Shown: positions 32,072-41,638, numbered from the stretch's first letter. The stretch is DNA of 43,036 nucleotides from Spirochaetia bacterium (GCA_021736385.1 JAIPFY010000023.1:1-43036); one strand, 5' to 3'. Translations and numbers: made by a program. Notes: a model not told the origin generated them from the letters alone.

Positions 32072-32569
32072 CTATTCCTGGTCGTTCTCTTCACTCTCTT
32101 CTGATGCGTGGACATGGCCGTGTTCGAGCTCTTCAGCTGTGGCTTCACGGACATCGGTGATCTCCACGGAGAAGTCGAGGACCTGTCCTGCAAGCGGGTG
32201 GTTCCCATCGAGTACGATGGTCTCCTCTTTGATCTCGGCGATCGTGAAGACCTGAATGGAGCCATCGGGGTTCTGTGCCTGTACCGGCATGCCGATCTGA
32301 GGTTCCACCTCCTTGTCGAAGAGGTCACGGGATACTTCGCCGATCAGTGCGTCATTGAATACCCCGTAGCCTTCTTCAGGCTGAACGACCACAGAGATCT
32401 TATCGCCTGTGACCTTTCCTTCAAGGGCTTTCTCAAGGCCCGGGATGATGAGTCCCGCGCCGAATATGAACTGCAGTGGTTCTTTTCCCTCTGAGGTGTC
32501 CATTACCTGCCCCTGATCGTTCTTGAGGGTATAGTGCATGGTGACTGCACGGTCTTTTTCGATGTGCAT
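32072..32569 (-). CDS. slyD: SlyD-like FKBP-type peptidyl-prolyl isomerase
   Basis: A 165-residue cytoplasmic prolyl isomerase and chaperone. The FKBP halves (VTMHYTLKNDQGQVMDTS, FIFGAGLIIPGLEKALEG) flank an inserted flap domain (PEEGYGVFNDALIGEV ... LDGNHPLAGQVLDF), the SlyD/SlpA layout. The metal-binding His/Cys tail of E. coli SlyD is reduced to EHGHVHASEESEE, so nickel handling may be limited. ATG 32569 follows AAGGAG. Convergent with the efflux operon, 13 bases apart. Confidence 0.92.
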   Translation of the reverse strand: MHIEKDRAVTMHYTLKNDQGQVMDTSEGKEPLQFIFGAGLIIPGLEKALEGKVTGDKISVVVQPEEGYGVFNDALIGEVSRDLFDKEVEPQIGMPVQAQNPDGSIQVFTIAEIKEETIVLDGNHPLAGQVLDFSVEITDVREATAEELEHGHVHASEESEENDQE

Positions 32570-32589
32570 AGTGTTCTCCTTGGAAACAG

Positions 32590-32614
32590 TGTTCAATCGA
32601 TGCTGTATTGAACA
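32590..32614. repeat. Inverted repeat in the slyD leader or promoter
   Basis: TGTTCAAT and ATTGAACA are perfect 8-base arms around a 9-base spacer, 21 bases before the slyD start. It could be a repressor operator or a leader hairpin that affects translation. Confidence 0.4.
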
Positions 32615-32771
32615 TGGAACACACACGCTCCTCTGATCAAAACCATCACTCTGGTATGCTGCAACATGGTATGGGGAGCATGGACCTGAACGATTGACTC
32701 TTCAACCTTATCAGGTATGTTCGATTATGAGAAGGGGAGGGCAAAAAGAAATAGGGAAGGTTTATCGAGTA

Positions 32772-32795
32772 ATGCTGCACCGATCGGTGCAGCAT
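32772..32795. repeat. Perfect 24-bp palindrome
   Basis: The arm ATGCTGCACCGA is followed directly by its reverse complement TCGGTGCAGCAT, with no spacer. No U-tract follows on either side, so a protein-binding operator is more likely than a terminator. It lies about 200 bases from slyD and 270 from the hybrid kinase. Confidence 0.55.
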
Positions 32796-33061
32796 ACAGC
32801 GTTCGGAAGAGATCTGTGCAGTAGTATCCGGGTATGTGCTCATCCCCTTCCTCCCTGTCACATGCTATCTGATACAGAATATGGGTGGTATCACGATCAC
32901 GTGATGAGATTCGCTGCAGCTCTTTTGATAATCCTAGACAATATGTTTGCCCTGCCGTATACTGGTATTCTAATATCAATACGACATCGGATGAACTGCT
33001 TCTCCGGCTGTCTTTGCATACGTCAGCCTGCAGCTGGTTCATTCTCACAGGATACAGAGAC

Positions 33062-36000
33062 ATGATAACAGCCGAGTCTTTACACCTGATCGCGTCTCAG
33101 GCCCCGATGGGAATCGCACTCTGTACTCCCGATGCCCGTTCAGGCAGACTCATCATCACCTTTTCCAACAGAACGTTATCGGAGATCACCGGGATAGCTG
33201 CAGCGGCGCTTGCAGGGATGGCCCTGACCGATCTCCTGCGTGCTCATCTGCAGTGTGCGGGATCCTGGGTCGATGCACTCGATGAGCAGACCTCGGAGTT
33301 CTCTGGTTCTGAAACAGTATCATGCACGGCTGCTGATAGAAGACAGTACCGGGTGAGTCTCTGTGAAGCTGCAGACCGACAGCTCGTCTGCTATCTCCTG
33401 CCGGAAACGGAGACCACAGACGTATGCAAGACCTGCTGTCGACCTGCTGCACTTCCTGAGATGCTCTCTCTGGCAGGTATCGGAGAGTCTACCGGTACAG
33501 CTGATGATCTGATCCTGCGCGACACGCTGCTCTATGCCATAACCGTCTCCAGCTATGATATGCTCTCAGCAGAGGATCCCTTTGCCGCTATCAACAGGTC
33601 CCTCTGTCTGATCGGGGAGGCAGCGGGTGTCGATCGAGTCTACCTGTTCTCCGTAGCATCGGGTCCCGATGGTACGATGGTCTCTGTAAGCCATCAGCTC
33701 GAGTGGTGTGCTCCGGGTCAGCTGCCGCAGATCGGTAATCCCCATCTGCAGCAGATCCCGGCCGAACGGATCGGTGAGTTCCTCAGACCGCTCTCCTCCG
33801 GTAGTCACTATGAGGCGGTAGTCGAGAGGATCAGTGATGATCCGGTGAGGCAGGACCTCCAGGCCCAGGATATCAAGTCGATCCTGGTACTGCCGCTTTT
33901 TGTCAGCGGGAAGTTCTACGGGTTCATCGGCTACGATGACTGCACCAGTGAACGCAGTTGGAGCAGTGGAGAGCGATCACTTCTGGAACTCTTCGCCGCA
34001 TCGGCATCGAAGGCGATCGAGAGGAGCCTGCAGTTCAAAGAACTCCAGGAGAGCAGGGCACGGAATATGGCCTTCACCGAGGCGGTACCTGATCTTATGT
34101 TCATGTTCACCCCCGATGGTATCGTCGCAGATGTCCAGTCCAGTCAGGAGGAACTGCTCTACAGGCCTCCTTCGGAGTTCATCGGTCGACATGTCTCAGA
34201 GGTGCTGCCCGAACAGGTGGCAGATCTGACTGTTGAGAAGATCTCCCGGGCCCTTGAGAGCTCTCAGAACCAGATCTATGAGTACTCCCTGAGGATAGGA
34301 GATGAGCTGCGTCACTTCGAAGCACGCATGATCCCGTACCGTCAGGAGGCGGCCTTTGCGGTCACCCGTGATATCACCGAGAGTGTGAAGATGAAAGAGT
34401 CCCTGCAGCAGACGCAGGAGTCCATCATCGAACGGGAGAAGAACTATCGTACCTTCTTCGAGACCGTAGGTGATCCGATCGTGATCACTGACAACCACTC
34501 GAAGATCCTGTTTGCCAACCGGCAGACCTGTGAGCTGCTCGGTGTGGATCAAGATCTGCTCGTCGGCAGGGATGTCTCCGATCTCTACAGGAGGGATGCG
34601 AGATACAGGCAGGAGAAGTACTGCCTGCTTGAGCGCGCTGATGGAGTACAGGTCGCAGCCGAGCTCACCCAGTGGCACGGGATCTGGGATAATCGGGAGT
34701 GCCGGTATCATCTGTTCAACGATATCTCCACGGAGCTCGCAGCCCTGCAGAAGTTCGATGCCCTGTTCGAACAGAACCCGGCCCTGCTCATGCTCAGCAC
34801 CTGCGGTGATCATCAGATCCTGGAAGTCAACAGTTCCTTCCTTGACACGCTCGGGTATGCACGCGATGAGGTGATCGGTATGCCGATCGAAGCGATCCAG
34901 CTCTATGATCAGCGATCAGGCAGCGGTGCTGGGGGTGGGGCACTGACGATCAGGACCCGCGGCGGCGAGTCCATCGAGGTGCTCAGCTTCGTGCAGACCG
35001 TGCAGACCTTCGGTGAGGAGTTCGACCTCACGGTCATGATCGATATCACGGGACAGAAGGCGGCTGAACGAAAGCTGCATCGGATGATCGACTTCGAACG
35101 AATCCTGGTCACGTGTTCTTCCCGCATGATCGACTCAGCAGAAGAGACCTTCAGTGAGACCCTCTATCAGGCCTTCAGTGAGATCGCCGGGTATCTCGAT
35201 ATCGATCGCATGAACCTGCTCTCCTATGATTCATCCAGTGATCAGTACCGGGTGCGTACTTCGTGGTGGAAGCCTCATGATCAGAGAGTCTTCCTCGAAT
35301 TCTCCACCGAGCAGGTGCCCCACTGGATCCGCAGCCTCAGAGCCGGGGAAGCTGTCACAGTTGAGTGCCTCGATGATATACCTGAGAGGTGGGCTGCAGA
35401 ACGGGCGGCCTTCGGACTGCTGGGAGTCGAGTCGCTGCTGGTGCTCCCCATCAGGATCGGCACCCACTTCCTGGGGCTGCTCAGCCTTGATACCATAGGT
35501 GAACACACGAGCTGGGATGAAGAATATATCAACCTGCTGCGGGTGCTGTGCAATACCATCGGGGCGGTGATGATCAGGAATCAGCAGCAGCACATACTCG
35601 AAGAGGCCCATGCAAAGGCCAGCAGGGCTGATGCTGCGGAGGTGGCGAACCAGGCAAAGCGGCAGTTCCTCGCCAACATGAGCCATGAGATCAGGACCCC
35701 GCTCAACGGTGTGATCGGGTTCACCCAGCTGCTCAGCGGTACAGAGCTTGATCTGACCCAGCGGCAGTATGTCGATTATGTCTTGAGTTCTGCTCGTTCT
35801 CTGATCGATATCGTCAGTGACGTGCTCGATTTCTCCAAGATCGAAGCCGGTAAGCTGGAACTCTCCTGTGTCCCGACAGATCTCTATGCTCTGCTCAGAC
35901 AGACCGTGGAGATCACCCGCTTCAGCATCGAGGAGAAGAGACTCGAGTTCATCACATCGATCGATACCCGGCTGCCGAAGACGGTCATGGCAGATCCGCT

Positions 36001-37177
36001 GCGGCTGAGGCAGGTTCTGGTGAACTTCCTGAGCAATGCAGCCAAGTTCACCTTGCACGGAGAGGTGGAACTCTCTGCTCTCTGCAGGAGGGACGGGGAG
36101 AGGGAATCCATCGTATTCTCCGTCAGAGATACCGGTATCGGTATCTCTGCAGAACAGAAGGATCAGCTGTTCTCTGCATTCACCCAGGCTGATGCATCGA
36201 TCAGCAGACAGTTCGGGGGGACGGGGCTGGGTCTGAACATATCGGCACGACTCGCCCAGATGATGGGCTCTTCCATACATCTGGAGAGCGTACCGGGAAG
36301 TGGTTCGAAGTTCTCGTTCACTCTGCCGGTCATCGAAGGATCAGAGCAGCGGCCCTGTAAGAGGCTCCACAGCAGTGTGAAGCGCATAGGGTTGGTATTC
36401 ACCATAGGTACTGAGCTCCAGTATGTCACATCCCTTCTTTCCTACTGGGGCATCGAACCGACTCTCCTGTCCTGCGACCGGCGATCGACCACAGCGATCG
36501 ATACTCTGGATCTGCTGCTTATCGACTGTGATCGGATGGTCTCTTCAGGAGATACTGCAGGCCTGTGCCGCAACGGTCTGTTCTCTGAGACGACGATCCC
36601 CTGTATACTCGCAGGTACCGGAGTGCAGTGCGATATCGTACAGCGGGAGTGCCGGATCGACAGTGAGCGGGTCATCTGCAGGATCGATAAACCGATCATG
36701 ACTGACATGCTGCATGCGGCACTCTCAGCTGTGCCGACTCAGCCGGCTGCAGCTGGAGCGCAGCAGGGGCAGCTTCCCGAAGCAGTCCGCGCCGGCAGGC
36801 GCAGTACCATCGTGATCGCTGAGGATGTGCATATGAACCGGGTACTGCTTACCGCCATGATACAGAGGATCCTCGATGATGTCGAGATCCTGCAGGTATC
36901 AGATGGTGCCCAGTGTATCGCTCTGGTGAAAGATCATGCGGTGGATCTGATCCTGATGGATGTTCAGATGCCGGTCGTCGATGGGATCAGTGCAGCCCTG
37001 CACATCAGGAACACTGAGCTCGGGCAGGGGGTTCCCATCATCGCCGTATCAGCAGGAGCCTCGGCTCATGAGCGGCAGCAGTGCATGGACAGCGGGATGA
37101 ATGAGTATGTGAGTAAGCCGGTCGACCCTGCAGAGATCAGAAGGATCCTCAGCAGGTATCTGCCTGTGACCGAGTGA
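33062..37177 (+). CDS. Large hybrid sensor histidine kinase (PAS/GAF, HisKA, receiver)
   Basis: A 1371-residue cytoplasmic hybrid kinase. Approximate order: PAS (5-115), GAF (150-330), three PAS (345-455, 465-575, 585-690), GAF (700-860), HisKA with [12 protein letters not shown] (His875), ATPase domain with RDTGIGIS and [10 protein letters not shown], a degenerate receiver-like unit (about 1110-1225), and a complete receiver with phospho-acceptor Asp1300 (LILMDVQMP) and lysine in VSKPVD. No membrane helices, so signals are internal, perhaps redox or small molecules through the GAF and PAS domains. Start ATG 33062 precedes the first recognisable PAS fold; the ribosome site is weak and a longer reading to 32885 is possible but unlike a protein. 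No partner regulator is adjacent. Confidence 0.88.
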   Translation: MITAESLHLIASQAPMGIALCTPDARSGRLIITFSNRTLSEITGIAAAALAGMALTDLLRAHLQCAGSWVDALDEQTSEFSGSETVSCTAADRRQYRVSLCEAADRQLVCYLLPETETTDVCKTCCRPAALPEMLSLAGIGESTGTADDLILRDTLLYAITVSSYDMLSAEDPFAAINRSLCLIGEAAGVDRVYLFSVASGPDGTMVSVSHQLEWCAPGQLPQIGNPHLQQIPAERIGEFLRPLSSGSHYEAVVERISDDPVRQDLQAQDIKSILVLPLFVSGKFYGFIGYDDCTSERSWSSGERSLLELFAASASKAIERSLQFKELQESRARNMAFTEAVPDLMFMFTPDGIVADVQSSQEELLYRPPSEFIGRHVSEVLPEQVADLTVEKISRALESSQNQIYEYSLRIGDELRHFEARMIPYRQEAAFAVTRDITESVKMKESLQQTQESIIEREKNYRTFFETVGDPIVITDNHSKILFANRQTCELLGVDQDLLVGRDVSDLYRRDARYRQEKYCLLERADGVQVAAELTQWHGIWDNRECRYHLFNDISTELAALQKFDALFEQNPALLMLSTCGDHQILEVNSSFLDTLGYARDEVIGMPIEAIQLYDQRSGSGAGGGALTIRTRGGESIEVLSFVQTVQTFGEEFDLTVMIDITGQKAAERKLHRMIDFERILVTCSSRMIDSAEETFSETLYQAFSEIAGYLDIDRMNLLSYDSSSDQYRVRTSWWKPHDQRVFLEFSTEQVPHWIRSLRAGEAVTVECLDDIPERWAAERAAFGLLGVESLLVLPIRIGTHFLGLLSLDTIGEHTSWDEEYINLLRVLCNTIGAVMIRNQQQHILEEAHAKASRADAAEVANQAKRQFLANMSHEIRTPLNGVIGFTQLLSGTELDLTQRQYVDYVLSSARSLIDIVSDVLDFSKIEAGKLELSCVPTDLYALLRQTVEITRFSIEEKRLEFITSIDTRLPKTVMADPLRLRQVLVNFLSNAAKFTLHGEVELSALCRRDGERESIVFSVRDTGIGISAEQKDQLFSAFTQADASISRQFGGTGLGLNISARLAQMMGSSIHLESVPGSGSKFSFTLPVIEGSEQRPCKRLHSSVKRIGLVFTIGTELQYVTSLLSYWGIEPTLLSCDRRSTTAIDTLDLLLIDCDRMVSSGDTAGLCRNGLFSETTIPCILAGTGVQCDIVQRECRIDSERVICRIDKPIMTDMLHAALSAVPTQPAAAGAQQGQLPEAVRAGRRSTIVIAEDVHMNRVLLTAMIQRILDDVEILQVSDGAQCIALVKDHAVDLILMDVQMPVVDGISAALHIRNTELGQGVPIIAVSAGASAHERQQCMDSGMNEYVSKPVDPAEIRRILSRYLPVTE

Positions 37178-37183
37178 GGTGCC

Positions 37184-37426
37184 TCAGCGGCCCTTCTCCA
37201 GCTCATACATCAGATTCAGGTACTGCTCTTCCACCTTCTCCCGTGCCCAGAGATTGTGTCTGAGGAATTTCAGACTCGATGCGATGCTCGGTTCATGGTA
37301 GAAACACCTCAGAGAGATCATATCGAACAGTTCATCCCACCCATAGTACTCGACCAGGACGGTCAGCACTGTCTTCAGGGTCTTCCCATGCAGAGGATTG
37401 TTCGGCTGCTCCTGTTTCTCGTTGAT
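37184..37426 (-). CDS. VF530-family small protein, apparent AUC start codon
   Basis: An 80-residue protein of the VF530 (DUF2132) family, whose members resemble small DNA-binding proteins. The family's N-terminal motif PNNPLHGKTL (residues 8-17) and core YYGWDELFDMISLRCF, PSIASSLKFLRH and WAREKVEEQYL are all present. No ATG, GTG or TTG lies upstream of PNNPLHG after the in-frame stop at 37430. AAGGAG (37433-37438) stands six bases before an ATC codon at 37424-37426, so AUC appears to be the initiator. A GTG at 37369 would give only 61 residues and cut off conserved sequence. Convergent with the hybrid kinase. Confidence 0.75.
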   Translation of the reverse strand: MNEKQEQPNNPLHGKTLKTVLTVLVEYYGWDELFDMISLRCFYHEPSIASSLKFLRHNLWAREKVEEQYLNLMYELEKGR

Positions 37427-37582
37427 AGATCACTCCTTATAGTACGTCCTGTCATACCGTACTCTTGTATCACAAACGGGTCTTCCCTTCAAGCTGGGAG
37501 TCCTTCCTTCGGTGACGGCGGTCCCTCCTCCTGTATGAACATAATGCTACAAATTGTAACAAACTATTGAATAAATAACAGA

Positions 37583-37612
37583 TTGTTATATACTTGTCCG
37601 ATATGCTATAAA
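37583..37612 (+). promoter_or_regulatory. Promoter of the NhaC antiporter gene
   Basis: TTGTTA (37583-37588) and TATAAA (37607-37612) are spaced by 18 bases. Start would be near 37619, about 11 bases before the ATG, just enough to include the AGAGGTG ribosome site. Confidence 0.5.
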
Positions 37613-37629
37613 TCGAAAAGAGGTGTTAT

Positions 37630-39201
37630 ATGGAATATGGATGGATCGCACTGCTGCCTCCCCTGATCGCTATCGTCCTGGCTATCTGGACAAAACAAGT
37701 CATCGTATCGCTGTTTCTCGGAGTCTGGATGGGCTCGACGGTCCTGACCGGCTGGAACCCCCTCACCGGACTGCTGGAGAGTTTTTCCACCCATCTGGTC
37801 GCCAACTCACTGGCTGACAGCTGGAACATGGGGATCATCGTGTTCTGCCTGGTCATCGGGGGCATGGTGGGAATCATCGGAAAGCTCGGGGGGACGAAGG
37901 CGATCGCCGAGAAGGTGGTCGCGAGGGCACAGGACGGGAAGATGACCCAGATCAGTGCCGCACTGCTCGGGGTCCTGATGTTCATCGATGATTATGCGAA
38001 CTCCATGATCGTCGGCAACACCATGCGACCGCTGACAGACAGCAACCGCGTCTCACGTGAGAAACTGGCGTATATCTGCGATTCGACTGCAGCACCGGTC
38101 AGTTCCATGGTACCGGTCTCCACGTGGATCGCCATGGAACTCGGGCTCATCTCGGTGGGCCTCTCGAGTGTGAATATCGAGGCGAATGCCCTGATGGTCT
38201 TCTTTCAGTCGGTCCCCTTCAGATTCTATTCGCTCTTTGCCCTGGTGCTGGTCTTCACGCTGCTGTTCTCCGGTAAGGACTACGGTCCCATGCTGAAGGC
38301 GGAGATCAGAGCGAGGGCGACCGGTGATGTGTTCGAACCGGGCTCTGACCCCCTGATCTCCGAGGATGCATCGATCCTACCTGATGAGGGGACGAAAGGA
38401 TCGATCTGGTATATGATCATCCCCATCGGACTCTTCATCCTGGTCACCATCTTCGGGCTCTACTATAACGGGCATGAAGCCGGTAAGAGCGTCATGGAGT
38501 CCTTCGGGGACGCCGATGCATCAGTCGTACTGACCTGGGCTGCCTTCCTCGGATCGATCACCGCGATCATCATCGGCTCGGTCACCCGGGAACTGCCGTT
38601 TGCCAAGGCCATGGATGCCTTTGTCGGGGGTATGAAGAGCATGCTCATCGCTGTGATCATCCTCGCTCTGGCCTTCTCGCTCAAGAGCGTCATCTCGGAA
38701 CTCGGACTTGCTCAGTGGCTCGTCTCCATCTCAGAAGGGGTGCTCTCCGGGAAGATCCTTCCACTGCTGGTCTTCTTCACTGCCATGTTCGTCTCCTTCG
38801 CAACCGGTACCGCCTGGGGTACGAACTCCATCCTCATGCCGCTGGTCATCCCGATCGCCGCCGGGGTATCACAGTCGAACGGGGAACTCACTCCGCTGAT
38901 CATCTCCACCATAGGTGCTGTCCTGACCGGTGCGGTCTTCGGTGACCACTGTTCCCCGATCTCAGATACGACGATCCTCTCATCCTCCGGTGCAGGATCC
39001 GATCATATCGCCCATGTCAGGACGCAGATACCCTATGCGATCACCGCCGCCCTCGTCGCAGCGGTGGTCGGGTTCATCCCGGCCGGGTTCGGACTCTCTC
39101 CCTGGATATCACTTGCAGTGGGAACAGTGATCCTGATCCTGCTCGTCAAGCGACTCGGGAAGAACCCCGATGCAGAACTCCTGCGCCTGTCTGCTCAATA
39201 A
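37630..39201 (+). CDS. nhaC: NhaC-family Na+/H+ antiporter
   Basis: A 523-residue membrane protein with about 11-12 helices. Family markers are FIDDYANSMIVGNTMRP near 117-133, DSTAAPVSSMVPVSTW near 155-170, FATGTAWGTNSILMPLVIP and FGDHCSPISDTTILSSSGA in the C-terminal half. The paired acidic residues and the DHCSPISDTT motif belong to the Na+/H+ antiporter NhaC superfamily, which also holds amino acid and organic acid exchangers, so sodium is not certain as the substrate. It has its own promoter. The cstA gene follows 165 bases downstream on the same strand. Confidence 0.88.
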   Translation: MEYGWIALLPPLIAIVLAIWTKQVIVSLFLGVWMGSTVLTGWNPLTGLLESFSTHLVANSLADSWNMGIIVFCLVIGGMVGIIGKLGGTKAIAEKVVARAQDGKMTQISAALLGVLMFIDDYANSMIVGNTMRPLTDSNRVSREKLAYICDSTAAPVSSMVPVSTWIAMELGLISVGLSSVNIEANALMVFFQSVPFRFYSLFALVLVFTLLFSGKDYGPMLKAEIRARATGDVFEPGSDPLISEDASILPDEGTKGSIWYMIIPIGLFILVTIFGLYYNGHEAGKSVMESFGDADASVVLTWAAFLGSITAIIIGSVTRELPFAKAMDAFVGGMKSMLIAVIILALAFSLKSVISELGLAQWLVSISEGVLSGKILPLLVFFTAMFVSFATGTAWGTNSILMPLVIPIAAGVSQSNGELTPLIISTIGAVLTGAVFGDHCSPISDTTILSSSGAGSDHIAHVRTQIPYAITAALVAAVVGFIPAGFGLSPWISLAVGTVILILLVKRLGKNPDAELLRLSAQ

Positions 39202-39239
39202 TGATGGTGTAGATACAGTACGATACATGGGTGAATAAT

Positions 39240-39275
39240 ATATATGATCATTACTGTAAGGTAGTGATCATATAT
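39240..39275. repeat. Long hairpin between nhaC and cstA
   Basis: ATATATGATCA (39240-39250) and TGATCATATAT (39265-39275) are perfect 11-base arms. Extending inward with two G-U pairs gives a 16-bp stem closed by GTAA. Outer arms ACATGG(G)TGA (39225-39233) and TCACCATGT (39286-39294) add a partial second layer. No U-tract follows, though TTTTTT occurs at 39299-39304. It may end nhaC transcription or be an operator site upstream of cstA. Confidence 0.5.
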
Positions 39276-39302
39276 GCCCTGTGTATCACCATGTAATATT
39301 TT

Positions 39303-39331
39303 TTGACAACTGACCTCTTAAGGTGTTTAAT
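39303..39331 (+). promoter_or_regulatory. Promoter of cstA
   Basis: A consensus TTGACA (39303-39308) and TTTAAT (39326-39331) with a 17-base spacer. Start would be near 39338, in the middle of the palindrome at 39328-39345, giving a leader of about 29 bases with an AGGAGG ribosome site. Confidence 0.65.
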
Positions 39332-39345
39332 AGATATATCTATTA
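39328..39345. repeat. 18-bp perfect palindrome over the cstA start site (candidate operator)
   Basis: TAATAGATA is followed directly by TATCTATTA. It covers the end of the -10 element and the expected transcription start, which is classic placement for a repressor. Confidence 0.55.
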
Positions 39346-39366
39346 CCACAAATCAGGAGGGAATCA

Positions 39367-41109
39367 ATGGATGCTGTACTCATTATGGTGTTAGCTTTTG
39401 CAGGCTATATCATAGCATACAGGCTGTACGGGCAGTTCGTCGGAAAGAAGATCTTCAAATTGACGATGAAGAACAAGACACCTGCTCAGGAATTCGAAGA
39501 CGGGGTCGATTATGTACCGACGAAGAAGGGAATCATCTTCGGCCATCATTTCACATCCATCGCGGGGACCGGACCCATCGTGGGACCGGCTATCGGTGTG
39601 ATCTGGGGGTGGCTGCCGGCCCTGATCTGGGTAGTCGTCGGATCGATCGTCATGGGAGCGGTCCATGACTTCTCAGCACTGGTCATGTCCCTGCGCAACC
39701 AGGGTAAATCGATCTCCGAGATAGCTGCACAGTACATCAGTAAAAGAATACGGTTCGCATTCTTTCTGATCGTCTTCATCGAGCTGTGGCTGTTTCTTGC
39801 CATCCTGGGAATGATCATCGCCGTGATCTTCAGCATGTACCCTGAAGCGGTATTCCCGGTGTGGATGGAAATTCCCATAGCTGTTCTGCTTGGCTGGGCT
39901 ATCTATAAGAGACAGGTGGGGGTGACCGGAGTGACCGTACTGGCTGTGACAGCCATGTACATCACGGTGGTGCTCGGACACTTCCTGCCGATCAACATGC
40001 CGGCGATCGGAGCCATGCCAAATACCGGATCATGGACGATCATCCTGTTCATCTATGCCTTCGTCGCATCGACCCTGCCGGTCACGACTCTGCTGCAGCC
40101 GAGAGACTACATCAATGCCTGGCAGCTGCTGATCGCCATGGGGCTTCTGGTCCTCGGAGTGTTCGTATCAGCGTTCAACGGTCTTGAGATCGCAGCACCT
40201 GCCATCCAGGTCTCACCTGAAGGTGCACCTTCGATGTGGCCGTTCCTCTTCATCACCATCGCCTGCGGGGCGATCTCCGGTTTTCATGCGGTGGTAGCCT
40301 CGGGTACGACTGCGAAACAGGTGGCGAACGAAGATGATGCCATGTTCGTGGGATACGGATCCATGCTCATGGAAGGAGCTCTTGCCGTCCTGGTCATCGT
40401 GGCCACTGCAGCCGGGATAGGTCTGGCCGCTCGAGGAGAGGTCGGTGCCCTGACCGGTATCGCCAAGTGGTCTGAACACTATGCATCCTGGGGTGCCGCA
40501 TCAGGACTTGCGGCAAAGGTCGGGGCCTTCGTGGAAGGTTCTGCCAATATGATCAGTTATCTCGGCATACCCAAGTTCCTCGGTCTGATCATCATGGGGG
40601 TGTTCGTGGCATCGTTTGCCGGGACCTCCCTTGATACGACGACCAGACTGCAGAGGTATGTCATCCAGGAACTGCTGGGAGCCAACAGAGTGGGGGCCTC
40701 AGAATCAAAGAACTTCTTCACCAACAAGTACGGAGCTACGATCCTTGCGCTGCTCACCGCAGGTCTGCTTGCCTTCTCCACCGGGGTGGACGGTAAGGGT
40801 GCACTGGCCCTCTGGCCACTGTTCGGAGCCAACAACCAGACCCTTGCAGCCCTTGCCCTGTTCACCGCATCGGTGTATCTGAAAGAGCACGGGGGAAAGA
40901 GTTATCTGGTGACCCTGCTGCCTGCTGTCTTCATGCTGTTCATGACCCTCTGGGCATTGATCGAAAATGAAGCTGGCTATGTAGCCGGAGGCAAAGTGCT
41001 TCTGGGAATGATCAACCTGGTGATCATCGTCATCGTCGTGTTCGTTGCCGTAGAGAGTATACGGGCCTTGAGCAGAAAAGAACTGAAGAGCGTCTCAGCT
41101 GAGGCGTGA
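39367..41109 (+). CDS. cstA: CstA-family carbon starvation transporter
   Basis: A 580-residue membrane protein with about 14-16 helices. Signature segments are DYVPTKKGIIFGHHFTSIAGTGPIVGPAIG near 49-78, MGAVHDFSALVMSLRNQGKS, LLQPRDYINAWQ, GFHAVVASGTTAKQ and a C-terminal LFGANNQTLAALAL. Members of this family take up peptides or pyruvate when nutrients run low. It is shorter than E. coli CstA because the C-terminal extension is absent, as in many bacteria. The start ATG follows CAGGAGGG. Strong promoter plus palindromic operator suggest tight control; a LytTR regulator, the usual partner, is not in the window. Confidence 0.93.
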   Translation: MDAVLIMVLAFAGYIIAYRLYGQFVGKKIFKLTMKNKTPAQEFEDGVDYVPTKKGIIFGHHFTSIAGTGPIVGPAIGVIWGWLPALIWVVVGSIVMGAVHDFSALVMSLRNQGKSISEIAAQYISKRIRFAFFLIVFIELWLFLAILGMIIAVIFSMYPEAVFPVWMEIPIAVLLGWAIYKRQVGVTGVTVLAVTAMYITVVLGHFLPINMPAIGAMPNTGSWTIILFIYAFVASTLPVTTLLQPRDYINAWQLLIAMGLLVLGVFVSAFNGLEIAAPAIQVSPEGAPSMWPFLFITIACGAISGFHAVVASGTTAKQVANEDDAMFVGYGSMLMEGALAVLVIVATAAGIGLAARGEVGALTGIAKWSEHYASWGAASGLAAKVGAFVEGSANMISYLGIPKFLGLIIMGVFVASFAGTSLDTTTRLQRYVIQELLGANRVGASESKNFFTNKYGATILALLTAGLLAFSTGVDGKGALALWPLFGANNQTLAALALFTASVYLKEHGGKSYLVTLLPAVFMLFMTLWALIENEAGYVAGGKVLLGMINLVIIVIVVFVAVESIRALSRKELKSVSAEA

Positions 41110-41121
41110 GGACGAAGAACA

Positions 41122-41153
41122 GCCCGTACGGCCTGCATGCAGACCGTACGGGC
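41122..41153 (+). terminator. Hairpin after cstA
   Basis: GCCCGTACGG and CCGTACGGGC form a perfect 10-bp stem; the 12-base loop contains CTGCATGCAG, itself a palindrome. No U-tract follows, and the next gene is 20 bases on, so it may reduce rather than stop read-through. Confidence 0.55.
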
Positions 41154-41173
41154 ATCACATCGAAGGAGGGGCA

Positions 41174-41638
41174 ATGAAGTTCGAAGGGGCTGTACGGTCG
41201 ATCAGGTGGTATGCTCTATCAGTCATCGGTATTTCGGTCGCAGCAGTGCTCTCGGTACTGGCTGTACATCACTTCTGGGGTGCTGATCCTGTCCCCTCTG
41301 ATCCAGGAAGAGTCCTCTCCATGATATGCCTCATGGCTGCGGTGACCTTCTCTGTCGCACTTCCTGTGCTGCTGAGATCCCTGTTCTATGCCCGGGGGAT
41401 GCGAAGCGGGGGATTACCGGTGAAGGACTTCATCCGTATGCAGAAGTTGAGCATCCTCTCTGTCTGCATCGGATCACTCTGTGCCGTGTATGCCTACTAT
41501 AGGGTGATTTATGTAGTGCATCTATATATGAGCGTGCTGTCGGCACTGTACGGGATCTATACCATCCTTCCGGTGAGAACGAGCTATGAACGGGATCTCA
41601 AGAGCTTCGGGGTACATGATGATGAACTATCTTCTTAG
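41174..41638 (+). CDS. Small membrane protein of unknown function
   Basis: A 154-residue protein with about four hydrophobic segments (near 12-32, 47-68, 93-110 and 112-133) and a polar tail. I recognise no family. The ATG follows AAGGAGGGG, a strong ribosome site. It lies between cstA and an ArsA-like ATPase gene and overlaps the next small gene, so it is probably translated with them. It could be a membrane partner for the ATPase or an unrelated envelope protein. Confidence 0.75.
   Translation: MKFEGAVRSIRWYALSVIGISVAAVLSVLAVHHFWGADPVPSDPGRVLSMICLMAAVTFSVALPVLLRSLFYARGMRSGGLPVKDFIRMQKLSILSVCIGSLCAVYAYYRVIYVVHLYMSVLSALYGIYTILPVRTSYERDLKSFGVHDDELSS

Larger units (their letters stand above)
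32570..33061. other. Intergenic region between slyD and the hybrid kinase, no gene supported
   Basis: A 492-base divergent gap. It contains the slyD leader repeat, a perfect 24-bp palindrome (32772-32795) with a related half-site ATGCTGCA at 32656-32663, and a possible kinase promoter (TTGCCC 32947-32952, 16 bases, TCTAAT 32969-32974). Open frames across it have no ribosome site or recognisable product. No tRNA or riboswitch fold was recognised. Confidence 0.5.

Noticed and set aside
32694-33065. Small open frame of 123 codons in the slyD-kinase gap
   Set aside because: No ribosome site, no recognisable fold, and it crosses the 24-bp palindrome and the likely kinase promoter.
35231-36280. 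Open frame of 349 codons on the minus strand
   Set aside because: It is antisense to the hybrid kinase, whose domains are unmistakable. Its composition is that of a mirror frame.
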